Positions 16,675 to 24,663 of a stretch of 64,000 bases of DNA are shown piece by piece. The DNA lies in contig NZ_LOAJ01000001.1 in NCBI RefSeq assembly GCF_001542905.1, forward strand, positions 1,426,001 to 1,490,000. The letters run 5' to 3'. Below the pieces are notes generated by a model, which worked only from the letters and a program-made list of their open reading frames with translations, was not told the DNA's origin and searched no databases. Position numbers and translations under genes: made by a program. Each line of letters begins with the position of its first letter. Positions within the stretch are counted from its first letter, which is position 1. This stretch comes from Halorubrum aethiopicum (GTDB lineage Archaea; Halobacteriota; Halobacteria; Halobacteriales; Haloferacaceae).

Positions 16675-18314
16675 CAGATCGCTTTGAGGAGCCCGTCTCC
16701 CGGCTCGTAACACTTCCCGCCCATCAGCGCGTCCTGGACGGCGTCCTCGACGTCGTCGGGGTCGACGCCGTACTCGGACGCGACCGCCTCGACGACCGCC
16801 TCGCGGTCCGCCCCGTCGCCGTCGTCGAGCGCCTCCATCTTCGCGACCGCCGCGGCCTCGAGGTCAACGTCGACGTCGTCGGATCCGCCGTCGTCGGTGT
16901 CGACCTCGCCGTCGGGACCGTCCGTGGCGTCCGCGGCGTCGTCCCCGGCGGCGCTTCCGGTGTCCGCCGTCTCCGCGTCGTCCGCGGACTCGACCCCGCT
17001 CGCACCGTCGGCCTCGCCCGGTTCGTCGGGCTCGGGCACGTCGATGTCGGCCTCTCCCGGCTCGTCGACCTCGGATCCGGTCGAGAAGTCGGTGCCGAAC
17101 TCGGCTTCGATCTCCTCGCGCTCCTCGTCGTCGAGCTCGTACATCTCGTCGGTCCCGCCGTCGTCGAAGTCGCCGAGACCGGGTTCGTCGTCGTCCCCGT
17201 CGTCCGCGGAGCCGACGGGATCGGCGGGGGCGTCGGTGTCGCCGGCGTCATCGACGGCGTCGGCGTCGTCGAGGCCCCCGGAGCCGTCGAAATCGCCGAG
17301 ACCGTCGGGACCGTCCGCGGCGTCGGCGTCCTCCGGTCCGTCGTCGAGCGTCGCGGCCGGGGCGGACTCGCCCGATCGAGACTCCTCCGAGGCGGACTCG
17401 TCCGCAGCGTCGAGGGTCGACTCGTCAGTCGTTTCCGTCGGTTCGTCGGTCGGATCCGCCGCCTCGTCGGTCGTTTCCGCCGCTTCGTCCGTCGGTGCCG
17501 TCGATTCAGCCGATCCCGTCGACCCCTCCGACCCGGTCGGTTCGGCCGTCGTCGCCGCGTCCGCTCCGGCCGTTGCCGTCTCGACCCGCACGTCGGTGTC
17601 GGGAAGCGGGCCGATGGTCGCGTCGCCGCCGGCGTCGGGCGCGACGTCGGGGGCGCGGACCTCGTCGCGCTCGCCCGCGATCAGCTCCAGCGCGTCGACG
17701 GCCATCCGGCGGACCGCCTCGACGTACGCGGGCGAGGTGTCGTAGTGGGCGAGCGCCTTGGGGATCCCCGCCGCGAGCGACGCGGAGGCCCCGCCGGCCT
17801 CGAGCGCGCCCCGCAACTCCTCGCCGCGGAGATCGGACGCGAGCGCCCGCTCGAGGACCGCGAGACGGTCGAGCGTCCGCTCGGCCGCGGAGACGACCCA
17901 GCGGTCGCGGACCTCGGCGTCGACCTCGTTGAGGCTCTCCGGGCGGACGGAGGTGAACACTCGGTTGGAATCCTCCGGCTCGAACGTCCGGGCCTTGCCG
18001 GTCAGCGCGACGAACGCGGGCGGGTCGGCCCGCTCGAGGAACGCCTGCTCGTCCGGCTGGTACTGCCCGGCGTACGTCACGAACGCGCCGGAGGGGTCGA
18101 CGACCCGGCCGCGGCTCGTCTGGTCGTTGACGCGCTCGACCTCGGTGAGCACGCCGGCGACGAACAGCCGGTTGACCCGCGCGCCCGTCGGCGTCACGAC
18201 GTAGTTCGGGGCGCGCTCCTCGTCGCTCTCGGAGTACGACAGCGAGGCGTCGTCGAACTCCGCCGCGAACAGCCGGTGGGCGACCTCGCGGGTTCCCGGG
18301 CCGTCGTCGCTCAT
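16674..18314 (-). CDS. rpap1: RPA-associated protein (Rpap, COG3390) with long acidic tail
   Basis: A 546-residue partner of RPA. Residues 1-215 form the conserved OB-fold-containing Rpap domain (REVAHRLFAAEFDDASLSY, NYVVTPTGARVNRLFVAGVL, GQYQPDEQAFLERADPPAFVAL). Residues about 225-480 are an extreme Asp/Glu/Ser/Thr-rich low-complexity region. The final about 60 residues form a compact helical domain (AVVEAVASEYGVDPDDVEDAVQ...GKCYEPGDGLLKAI) that looks like a winged helix, as in eukaryotic RPA32. ATGA overlap with rpa1 upstream and one-base overlap with rpe downstream show a tight operon. Haloferax counterparts act with RPA in DNA repair. Confidence 0.93.
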   Translation of the reverse strand: MSDDGPGTREVAHRLFAAEFDDASLSYSESDEERAPNYVVTPTGARVNRLFVAGVLTEVERVNDQTSRGRVVDPSGAFVTYAGQYQPDEQAFLERADPPAFVALTGKARTFEPEDSNRVFTSVRPESLNEVDAEVRDRWVVSAAERTLDRLAVLERALASDLRGEELRGALEAGGASASLAAGIPKALAHYDTSPAYVEAVRRMAVDALELIAGERDEVRAPDVAPDAGGDATIGPLPDTDVRVETATAGADAATTAEPTGSEGSTGSAESTAPTDEAAETTDEAADPTDEPTETTDESTLDAADESASEESRSGESAPAATLDDGPEDADAADGPDGLGDFDGSGGLDDADAVDDAGDTDAPADPVGSADDGDDDEPGLGDFDDGGTDEMYELDDEEREEIEAEFGTDFSTGSEVDEPGEADIDVPEPDEPGEADGASGVESADDAETADTGSAAGDDAADATDGPDGEVDTDDGGSDDVDVDLEAAAVAKMEALDDGDGADREAVVEAVASEYGVDPDDVEDAVQDALMGGKCYEPGDGLLKAI

Positions 18315-19585
18315 GCGCGCACCTCCGCGAGCGTCTCGCGGGCCGCGTCGGCGGGGTCGTCGTCGGCCGTCTCGAACGCGGTCGCGTCGAGCGTCGCGCC
18401 GTACTCGTCGACGGAGAGGCTCCCGCGGACCCGGTAGGCCCCGCCCTCGAGCGCGTCGGCTATCGACTCCGCGACCACGTCCTTGTCCATCGCGTCGGTC
18501 GCGGCCGCGAGCGCCTCCTCGAGCCCGCCGCCGTACACCTCGGCGGTGAGGTCGGAGTCGAGGACGACGGTGACGGTGTCGGTGCCGTCGTCGAGGATCG
18601 CCTTCACGCGGAGGTCGTCCTCGCCGTCGACCTCGCCGTGGCTCCGACACTGGCCGTTCTGGATCACGCGGCCGCACTCCGGACAGCGCTCGATGAGCCC
18701 CGAGCCGTCCCGAACCTCGAGAACGTTCCCGACGAGCTCGACGTCGAACATGCCGCCCGAGCCGACCGCCTCCGCGACCGACAGCCGCGGCGCGCTCTCG
18801 GCGACCTCGACGGGGTCGGGGAGGGGGGTCACCGTCGTGAACTCGGTGAGGTTGATCGAGGGGACGCCGCGGAACTCGCGGGCGTACACGTCCTCGATCC
18901 GGAGGCTCGCGCCCGCTTCCACCTCCGGACGCGGGTCCCAGTCGGTGAAGGGGAGCCTCGCGGTCGCGTCGCCGACGACGCCCTCGCGGATCTCCGTCTC
19001 CCCGTCCCGGCCCGATATCGTCTTCTCTTCGACCTCCAGCACTCGGACCTCCACGTTGCGGCCGCGGTCGCCGGCCGCGATCTCCACGAGGTCGCGGTCG
19101 CCGCCCACCTCGCGGTCGACGTCGACGGGCTCGTCGGCGATCGCGACCGTCGTCGACTCGTTGAGGTTGAGCTCGGGCTCGCCGTCCCACTCGCGCACGC
19201 CGGCGTTGCCGATCGTCAGCGAGTCGCCCGGCTCGAAGCCGAAGTCCTGCCAGGCGGTGTAGGAGATCGTTCCCGTCCCGTCGGCGAGTTCACCCTCCCG
19301 GATCGTGAAGTCGTCGCCCTGATACCGGATCGTTCGGGTGCCCCGCGTGAGCACCCGGACGGTGACCGTGACGTTCCCGTGGTCGGTCGTGATCTCGGCG
19401 AGGTCGACGGACTCGGGGGTCGGGCTCGACCCGCCGCCACCGCCGCCGTGTTTCCGCCGGACGCTCTGTTTGGCCTCGTCGATCGGGACGCTGTACTCGA
19501 GTAGGTTCTCCAGGTCCGCTTTGACCTCCGCCTTGTCTACGCCGAGGTCGGAGGCGAGCTCCTCGGCATGGCTGTTGACGTCCAT
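18311..19585 (-). CDS. rpa1: Replication protein A, RPA1-type ssDNA-binding protein
   Basis: A 424-residue ssDNA-binding protein for replication, repair and recombination. A helical N-terminus (residues 1-45) and a poly-Gly stretch precede three OB folds (about 65-155, 165-265, 275-400). A zinc finger CPECGRVIQNGQCRSHG, with Cys-x2-Cys and distal Cys/His, lies inside the third. Three OB folds plus the downstream rpap and rpe genes match the rpa1 operon rather than the shorter rpa3 type. The start at 19585 gives MDVNSHAEEL, a conserved-looking beginning, and no earlier in-frame ATG is plausible. Confidence 0.95.
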   Translation of the reverse strand: MDVNSHAEELASDLGVDKAEVKADLENLLEYSVPIDEAKQSVRRKHGGGGGGSSPTPESVDLAEITTDHGNVTVTVRVLTRGTRTIRYQGDDFTIREGELADGTGTISYTAWQDFGFEPGDSLTIGNAGVREWDGEPELNLNESTTVAIADEPVDVDREVGGDRDLVEIAAGDRGRNVEVRVLEVEEKTISGRDGETEIREGVVGDATARLPFTDWDPRPEVEAGASLRIEDVYAREFRGVPSINLTEFTTVTPLPDPVEVAESAPRLSVAEAVGSGGMFDVELVGNVLEVRDGSGLIERCPECGRVIQNGQCRSHGEVDGEDDLRVKAILDDGTDTVTVVLDSDLTAEVYGGGLEEALAAATDAMDKDVVAESIADALEGGAYRVRGSLSVDEYGATLDATAFETADDDPADAARETLAEVRA

Positions 19586-19671
19586 CGCCCGCGAGTTCGA
19601 CGCGACCGCACAAAAGGGTTCACCCCCTCCCGTCCGGCACAGCTAAACCGCTCCCGTCCGCAGGGGGGAAC

Positions 19672-20016
19672 ATGGCCGACATCGAGGCGAGCGAGGTCGG
19701 GATCGACACGCGCGTCACGGCGGAACGAACCGTCATCGACGTGACCGGGACGCGGGACGCGGCCGTCGTGGTTCGATCGGCGAGCGGTGAGCGGATCTAC
19801 CTCCCGCCCGAAGGCTTCGACGACCCCGTCTCGGAGTCGTCGTACGGCTCCCCGTACACCTCGCCGTATCAGGACGCGAGGGCCCGCGAGGACGACGACG
19901 GGACCCCCTACCGCGGGGCCGTCGAGAGCACCCGAGGCGTGATCGAGACGGCGGACGGCTTCCGGATCCGGCACCCGGAGCCGGTGACCGAGTTCGACGT
20001 GTATCGGGCGGAGTAG
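19672..20016 (+). CDS. Conserved haloarchaeal hypothetical protein
   Basis: A 114-residue soluble protein, divergent from rpa1. Beta-rich start (TVIDVTGTRDAAVVVRSASGERIYLPPEGF, in parts) is followed by a Ser/Tyr-rich linker and a second beta segment (RGVIETADGFRIRHPEPVTEFDVYRAE). No known domain or catalytic motif recognised. Haloarchaeal codon use and acidic character support a real gene. Its position next to rpa1 might mean a DNA-metabolism link but nothing in the sequence shows it. Confidence 0.7.
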   Translation: MADIEASEVGIDTRVTAERTVIDVTGTRDAAVVVRSASGERIYLPPEGFDDPVSESSYGSPYTSPYQDARAREDDDGTPYRGAVESTRGVIETADGFRIRHPEPVTEFDVYRAE

Positions 20017-20048
20017 ACGGCGTCAGCGGTCGGCGGTCGGGATACCGC

Positions 20049-21095
20049 CTACGCGACGTCCTCGTACACCGCGAGCGTGTCCTCGGCGACCGCCGACCAG
20101 TCGCGGCGCTCGTACGCCGGCGGCGACTCTCGGTCGAGCGCGGCGGCGAGCCCGTCGACGATCGACTCCGAGTCCGGCGTGACCTCGATCAGACAGCCCT
20201 CCGGCAGGATCTCGGCCGCGCCACACCGCGTCGAGACGACCTGCGTGCCCGCCTCCAGCGCCTCCGTGATCGTGATCCCGAACGGCTCGGAGAAGGAGGG
20301 GGAGACGAACGCGTCGCTCGCGGCGTAGTAGTCGCCCAGCTCCGCCTCGGGGACGTAGCCCACGAACTCCACCTTCTCCTCTATTCCCACGAGCTCCACG
20401 AACCGCTTCAGCTGTTCGGTCTGGTGGCCGGAGCCGCCCACGACGAGCGTGACGTCGCGGCCGCGGAGCTTCTTCATCGCGTACAGCAGATGGGAGATCC
20501 CCTTCTGGTCGGTGTGTCGCCCGACGAAGAACAGCATCTCGCCGTCGATCCCGAGGTCCTCCCGCACGTCCTTCCCCGAGAACTTCGGCGTCGAGAAGCC
20601 GTTGTAGACGACGCGCGAGTCGGCCCCGTACAGCTCCCGGATGTCCTCGCGGACGATCTCGCTCACGGCGATGTTGACGTCCGCGGCGTTCGCGAGCCGG
20701 CGCTCCGTCTCGACCTCGCGCGTCGGCGGGTCGATGTTGCGGTCGCTGGCCAGCGAGTGGAACGAGGAGACCCACGTCGCGTCCGAGGCCCGCGACGCCT
20801 CCCGGCCCGGTCCGTACCCGAACCAGTCGTGGGTGTGGATCACGTCGTAGTCGGGCGCGAGTTCGACGAAGCGGTCGCTGAGGCGACCCACGCGGGTCGC
20901 CACGTCGCCCTCGCCGGTCTCGACGCCCTCCAGCCCCGGCTCGTCGTCGGGTGCCAACTCGGCGGGCAACACCAGCTTCGCGTCAACGTCGAACTCGTCG
21001 CGCAGCCCGGAGAACAGCTCCCCGACGTGGACGTCCAACCCGCCGGTGACGTTCGGCGGATACCCCCAACCTAACATGAGTACACTCGGCGGCAT
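20049..21095 (-). CDS. GT4 glycosyltransferase (glycogen-synthase-like)
   Basis: A 348-residue GT-B enzyme. The N-terminus SVLMLGWGYPPNVTGGLDVHVGEL (in parts) with the GG loop is typical of the GT4/GT5 group acting with activated nucleotide sugars. It also shows DVIHTHDWFGYGPG, AVSEIVREDI, VVYNGF, FFVGRHTDQKGISHLLYAM and the donor site SPSFSEPFGITITEALEAGTQVV. The HTHDW and NGF motifs recall starch/glycogen synthase-like GT4 enzymes. No TM segments. It is a single gene on the edge of the accessory island, convergent with the hypothetical gene at 19672. Confidence 0.9.
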   Translation of the reverse strand: MPPSVLMLGWGYPPNVTGGLDVHVGELFSGLRDEFDVDAKLVLPAELAPDDEPGLEGVETGEGDVATRVGRLSDRFVELAPDYDVIHTHDWFGYGPGREASRASDATWVSSFHSLASDRNIDPPTREVETERRLANAADVNIAVSEIVREDIRELYGADSRVVYNGFSTPKFSGKDVREDLGIDGEMLFFVGRHTDQKGISHLLYAMKKLRGRDVTLVVGGSGHQTEQLKRFVELVGIEEKVEFVGYVPEAELGDYYAASDAFVSPSFSEPFGITITEALEAGTQVVSTRCGAAEILPEGCLIEVTPDSESIVDGLAAALDRESPPAYERRDWSAVAEDTLAVYEDVA

Positions 21096-21198
21096 ACGCC
21101 CACGAACGGGGAGTCGCCACTTAGCTATGGTCCCTCCCGGTCGACGGAAACGACATCGATCGTATCATCGGATCGGATCCGATGCGTTTTCTCACCGG

Positions 21199-21443
21199 TC
21201 AGACGTTTCGGTCGATCCACTTACAGAACTCGTCGAAGTCGAGCGCACCACACTGGTCGGCGACGTTCCGGAGCGTTCCCGTTCGGATCTCGTCGTGGAG
21301 CGGGACGCTAACGACTCTGATCTCATCCGTCTCCGGATGTTCGTATCTGAGCTTCAGATGGTTCCCGTCCGATCGACCGGTCGGTAGCCGTTCTCGATCA
21401 GCACGGAAGCGACCTCCTCACCGGAGAACTACCGGCGAGTCAT
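21199..21443 (-). pseudogene. hicA: HicA toxin pseudogene
   Basis: A decayed HicA-type mRNA interferase. From ATG at 21443 the frame reads MTRR, then an in-frame TAG, then FSGEEVASVLIENGYRPVDRTG; a frameshift follows, after which GNHLKLRYEH and RVVSVPLHDEIRTGTLRNVADQCG run to the end. HicA's typical active-site His (GNH) and the C-terminal VSVPLHDE-TLRNI block are recognisable, so the origin is certain. One nonsense codon and one frameshift mean no functional toxin. It overlaps the antitoxin stop by the ATGA arrangement, as in intact hicBA operons of haloarchaea. Confidence 0.85.
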
Positions 21444-21739
21444 TCCTCGTCCGCGTTGAACCACGGCACGTCCGGGACGCCGACCTCGTTCTCGACGGTC
21501 TCGGGATCGATCCCCCACTCGCGGAGATCGCCGTCGGTGACGGGCGTCCCCGTCTCACCCTTGTGAAGCGTGACCGCCTCGTCGATCATCTCCAATGCGT
21601 GCTCGCGGGTCTCTCCCTGCGTCGTCACCCCCGTCTCTTCGTCGGTGACGATCCACGTCTCGCCGTCCTCCGACAGTTCGAGCGTGATATGTGTCGCGGG
21701 CGACGGATCCTCGTCGTTTCCGCCCGTATCCGTGCTCAT
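21440..21739 (-). CDS. hicB: HicB-family antitoxin
   Basis: A 99-residue HicB-like protein, intact. The partially degraded RNase H-like fold is visible: HITLELSEDGETWIVTDEETGVTTQGETREHALEMIDEAVTLH, in parts, which is the typical TxxGxTxEEALxNLxEAV pattern. The start MSTDTGGND at 21739 fits a 99-residue antitoxin; the longer frame to 21817 reads into the IS end. It precedes the dead hicA with a 4-base overlap. With the toxin dead, the antitoxin may persist as a regulator or anti-addiction factor. The IS6 element begins 53 bases upstream, so its promoter region is compressed or supplied by the IS. Confidence 0.88.
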   Translation of the reverse strand: MSTDTGGNDEDPSPATHITLELSEDGETWIVTDEETGVTTQGETREHALEMIDEAVTLHKGETGTPVTDGDLREWGIDPETVENEVGVPDVPWFNADEE

Positions 21740-21791
21740 ACCGCCGAATACGCCGGACCACATCAAAAGAGTTCGGACGGTTCCCGGGGTC

Positions 21792-22480
21792 GTGTTTAGT
21801 TTGGGGCATTGAGCCAAACAGCAAATGCTTGGAGCCGTGTTTCTGCGGTTTGAGGCTCAACATGGCTGAAACAGTTTGAGAACGAAGATGTGCGGCGTTT
21901 GAGTTCTCGAAAGATACGTTCGATGGCATTCCGATTTCCGTGGCGTTCTGTCTGAAATCGGAGTCCAGCTCTGGTAAGCGCAGTTTGGAGGTGGTGAGCG
22001 CCATCGACGAGAAACACTGCAGTTTCAAGCTCGTGTCTTTCTCGGAGTTCTCGGAGAAACATCCCGGTTACTGCGGTCGTTGTCGTCGAAAATAATCGGA
22101 GGTGTAGCAGCGCGTTCGTCTCAGGATCGACAGCAGCGTACAGCCAGAACTGCTGATCATTGATTCGAATCACGGTCTCGTCAATCGCAACTTGATTCGG
22201 GCGTCGGCCTTCCGTGGGCTGTAGACCGGCTTTCTGTATCCAATCGTGGATTGCCTTACACGAGCGCTCGACACCCAACTCTTTGAGCAGAGACGCGGTA
22301 TTCGACAGTGAAAGCCCCGTTAACTGGAATTGAATACCAAGCTTCATCGCACGCTCGGGTGCCCGTTGGCGCTCCACAAAATCCAAATCAATCCACTCGA
22401 TACATCCGCTGAGGCGGGCGATTCCTGCCATAGACCAGCAAGAAATCACTCCGCCTCACTCTTCACCCTTAATTAAACAC
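21792..22480 (-). mobile_element. IS6-family ISH element, intact transposase
   Basis: A 689-bp element carrying one transposase. Imperfect terminal inverted repeats are GTGTTTAGTTTGGGG at 21792 and CCCTTAATTAAACAC ending at 22480 (11 of 15 matching). No 8-bp target duplication is visible (flanks ccggggtc and gacctgtc). The right end abuts the 3' remnant of another IS6 transposase, so it sits inside or recombined with an older copy. Confidence 0.9.
21796..22431 (-). CDS. IS6-family transposase
   Basis: A 211-residue DDE transposase of the haloarchaeal ISH group. An N-terminal HTH (IARLSGCIEWIDLDFVER; SLSNTASLLKELGVERS) precedes the catalytic residues in VAIDETVIRIND, VFLVDGAHHLQTAL and RNAIERIFRELKRR. 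Full length with no internal stops, so potentially active by replicative transposition. The start MAGIARLSGC is preferred over an upstream ATG at 22449 because related proteins begin at this point. The C-terminus runs to the terminal repeat, overlapping it by the stop codon. Confidence 0.93.
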   Translation of the reverse strand: MAGIARLSGCIEWIDLDFVERQRAPERAMKLGIQFQLTGLSLSNTASLLKELGVERSCKAIHDWIQKAGLQPTEGRRPNQVAIDETVIRINDQQFWLYAAVDPETNALLHLRLFSTTTTAVTGMFLRELRERHELETAVFLVDGAHHLQTALTRAGLRFQTERHGNRNAIERIFRELKRRTSSFSNCFSHVEPQTAETRLQAFAVWLNAPN

Positions 22481-22555
22481 GACCTGTCGAACCGAGTACC
22501 GCCGAAAACGGGTTACAAGCGTTCGCCTTCGCATGGAATCAGCTTATCTAAACAC
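22481..22555 (+). mobile_element. 3' end relict of a second IS6 element
   Basis: On the plus strand, bases to 22553 encode the last residues of an IS6 transposase (VEPSTAENGLQAFAFAWNQL and so on, then TAA), and the segment ends with CTTATCTAAACAC, matching the terminal repeat of the copies at 30961 and 53795. The rest of this copy is gone. It directly follows the 21792-22480 element and is oriented opposite to it. Confidence 0.85.
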
Positions 22556-22649
22556 TACCCTTGGATACAAGATGTGATTCGGGAGCGTCAAGTACTTGTA
22601 ATAGAGAGCGTCAAATGCTTATAATAGAGTGAGTATTCACACGTAATTC

Positions 22650-23463
22650 ATGAGTCTTCCTTATTGGGCGTATCGACAGTTCCATTCGGAGGGACCGAAG
22701 ACTGTCGTGACTGACGCTGGAAATAAATTCATTAGTTACTTCGATACAATATACCAGCGGATCAAACTCGAATACAAGTCGTACTCGGTTGGGGATGCGA
22801 GTGCAGAGTTTGACATGTCTCGTCGCACATTGAACCAATACGACTTTGTGGACAATTTTCGTTCCGGACGTCCCCTTATTGAACGTGTTCTGTCGACGGT
22901 TAACCAGGATGATGTGTTTTACGATATTAGTGCCAACGTCGGGGGGCATTCCTGTCATATAAATAATAAATAAAATCAGATTTAGTTGTCGATTTTGTAC
23001 CGAATACTGACATTTTGAATACTTGAAGCACAACATCTAACGGAACAATATTAATGGCGAATTATTCAATGTCGAACTGCTGAATACTAATAACAGTACA
23101 GGGATGTTGGTAAACGGACAAACAGGGCACCAGTTCTCCGATGACTACGATGGCATGCTCGAAATCGATACGCGACGTGCTGACGATCTAATCGGAGACA
23201 ACAACTACCAACCGCCAGATGTTTGTAAAATCGACATGGAGGGGGCAGAATATATCACACTTGATGAATTTCGAGGCACCTTCGCTGACTCGACGTACCG
23301 CTGTTTCTTTTGTGGAATACACACCGAGAAAATAGCAGATATCGGTGACTCTGTCGGGGAAGTCAAAAGACTTCTCCGAAGCCTAGGATTTGAAATCCAG
23401 TATCTCGGCTATTGGCAGGAGAACTACCTCATCGAGGCCATCCCTCCCTCACTAACTGATTGA
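22650..23463 (+). pseudogene. FkbM-family methyltransferase pseudogene
   Basis: Remains of a SAM-dependent FkbM-type methyltransferase that would O-methylate a surface glycan. The first open part (22650-22973) ends just after motif I (VFYDISANVGG). The middle (about 22970-23104) can be read as SDLVVDFVPNTD, EYLKHNI, stop, RNNINGELFNVELLNTNNST, but only across at least two frameshifts and one stop. The last part (23104-23463) holds VCKIDMEGAEYITLDEF and the C-terminus. The stretch is clearly AT-richer than its surroundings, implying recent import followed by decay. It lies between the IS6 relict and the glycosyltransferase operon. Confidence 0.85.
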
Positions 23464-23465
23464 AC

Positions 23466-24590
23466 ATGAAAACCGCCCTCGTCACGCCCCGCTATCCGCC
23501 GACTCACGCCGGTGGCGGCGAAATAAGCGCTCGCCTACTCGCCGAACAGTTACAAGAGCACAACGTGGCCGACGTGACAGTGTACGCCTTCGACGGGGAA
23601 AAAGAGGAGACGGTCGGTGGCGTTCCGGTTCGTCGTCTCGCCGACGTGCCCCAATACCCTTACACGCTCCCGAACGAGATCGCCTATCGAAAACTCCGTG
23701 AAGAAGATCTCGACTGCGACGTGCTTCACGCGTACAACATGCACCTCCATCCTACAGTCGGTCGGCTCTCAGCGCATCTCGGTGTCCCGGCCGTCGCGAC
23801 GCTGAACGCCTACCCGCTCATCGACTGGGGCGACATTAGCATCACGCCGTCACTCCAGCGGAAGGTGTATGAGCGGACCGTTCTTCGTTTTGAACGGCCA
23901 CGACTGAAGCGACAGATGCGAAACATCGATCTGTTTCTCCCGCTCAGTAGTGCGGTGGAGCAGGTCTATCGGAAACACGGCTTCGCCGACGCCGACTACG
24001 AGGTAGTGCCGAACATGCTGGATCCCTCCTTTGAGGTTCCCGAACGGACCTCAGGCGATTCGGAGCGCACCCAACTGCTGTACGTCGGCTATCTCCGTGA
24101 TTCGAAGGGTGTTCGTCATCTCATCGACGCGATGGACCACCTGTGCTCCGCATACGAACTAAAAATCGTTGGTGACGGACCGGAGAAGGAATCCCTAGAG
24201 CGACGAGCTGCCGCGAGCGAGGCTAACGAGCGAATCGATCTCACGGGTGAAATCCCCTACGAACGGGTCACGAAGGCTTACACGAGCGCGGACGTGTTCG
24301 TCCACCCTGGCGTCTGGCCGGAGCCGTTTGGCCGGACGATACTAGAGGCGATGCAGGCGGGACTACCCGTCGTCGCGACGGACGTGGGAGGGCCTGCGGA
24401 GACGGTGCCGCAACCTGCGCTACGCTGTGAGCCCGCCGACTCCTCCGGACTGGCAGTGTGTATCGAGCATGCCAGCAAACATCGTGACCGAATCGGTGTC
24501 GAAAACGCACACCTGGTCCGGGAGCGCTACAGCTCTGACACCGTTGTACCCCAGTTCGAAGCCGCCTACGAGCGCGTTCTTGGCGAATGA
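23466..24590 (+). CDS. GT4 glycosyltransferase
   Basis: A 374-residue GT-B enzyme. It has the N-terminal loop TPRYPPTHAGGGEISARLL, VLHAYNMHLHPTVG, VVPNMLDPSFEVPER, LLYVGYLRDSKGVRHLIDAM, IVGDGPEKESLERRA and the donor site HPGVWPEPFGRTILEAMQAGLPVV. No membrane segments, so it extends a dolichol-linked glycan at the cytosolic face. The start ATG at 23466 is used; a TTG six bases earlier is in frame. Base composition is less GC-rich than the core genes, suggesting import with the neighbouring island. Part of the aglB-linked glycosylation cluster. Confidence 0.92.
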   Translation: MKTALVTPRYPPTHAGGGEISARLLAEQLQEHNVADVTVYAFDGEKEETVGGVPVRRLADVPQYPYTLPNEIAYRKLREEDLDCDVLHAYNMHLHPTVGRLSAHLGVPAVATLNAYPLIDWGDISITPSLQRKVYERTVLRFERPRLKRQMRNIDLFLPLSSAVEQVYRKHGFADADYEVVPNMLDPSFEVPERTSGDSERTQLLYVGYLRDSKGVRHLIDAMDHLCSAYELKIVGDGPEKESLERRAAASEANERIDLTGEIPYERVTKAYTSADVFVHPGVWPEPFGRTILEAMQAGLPVVATDVGGPAETVPQPALRCEPADSSGLAVCIEHASKHRDRIGVENAHLVRERYSSDTVVPQFEAAYERVLGE

Positions 24591-24663
24591 ACACAGGTCG
24601 TTCGAGACAATCGGCAGTCCACGAGGCGTGAACAATATGCCTATGGGGTGTCGAAAACAAGTG

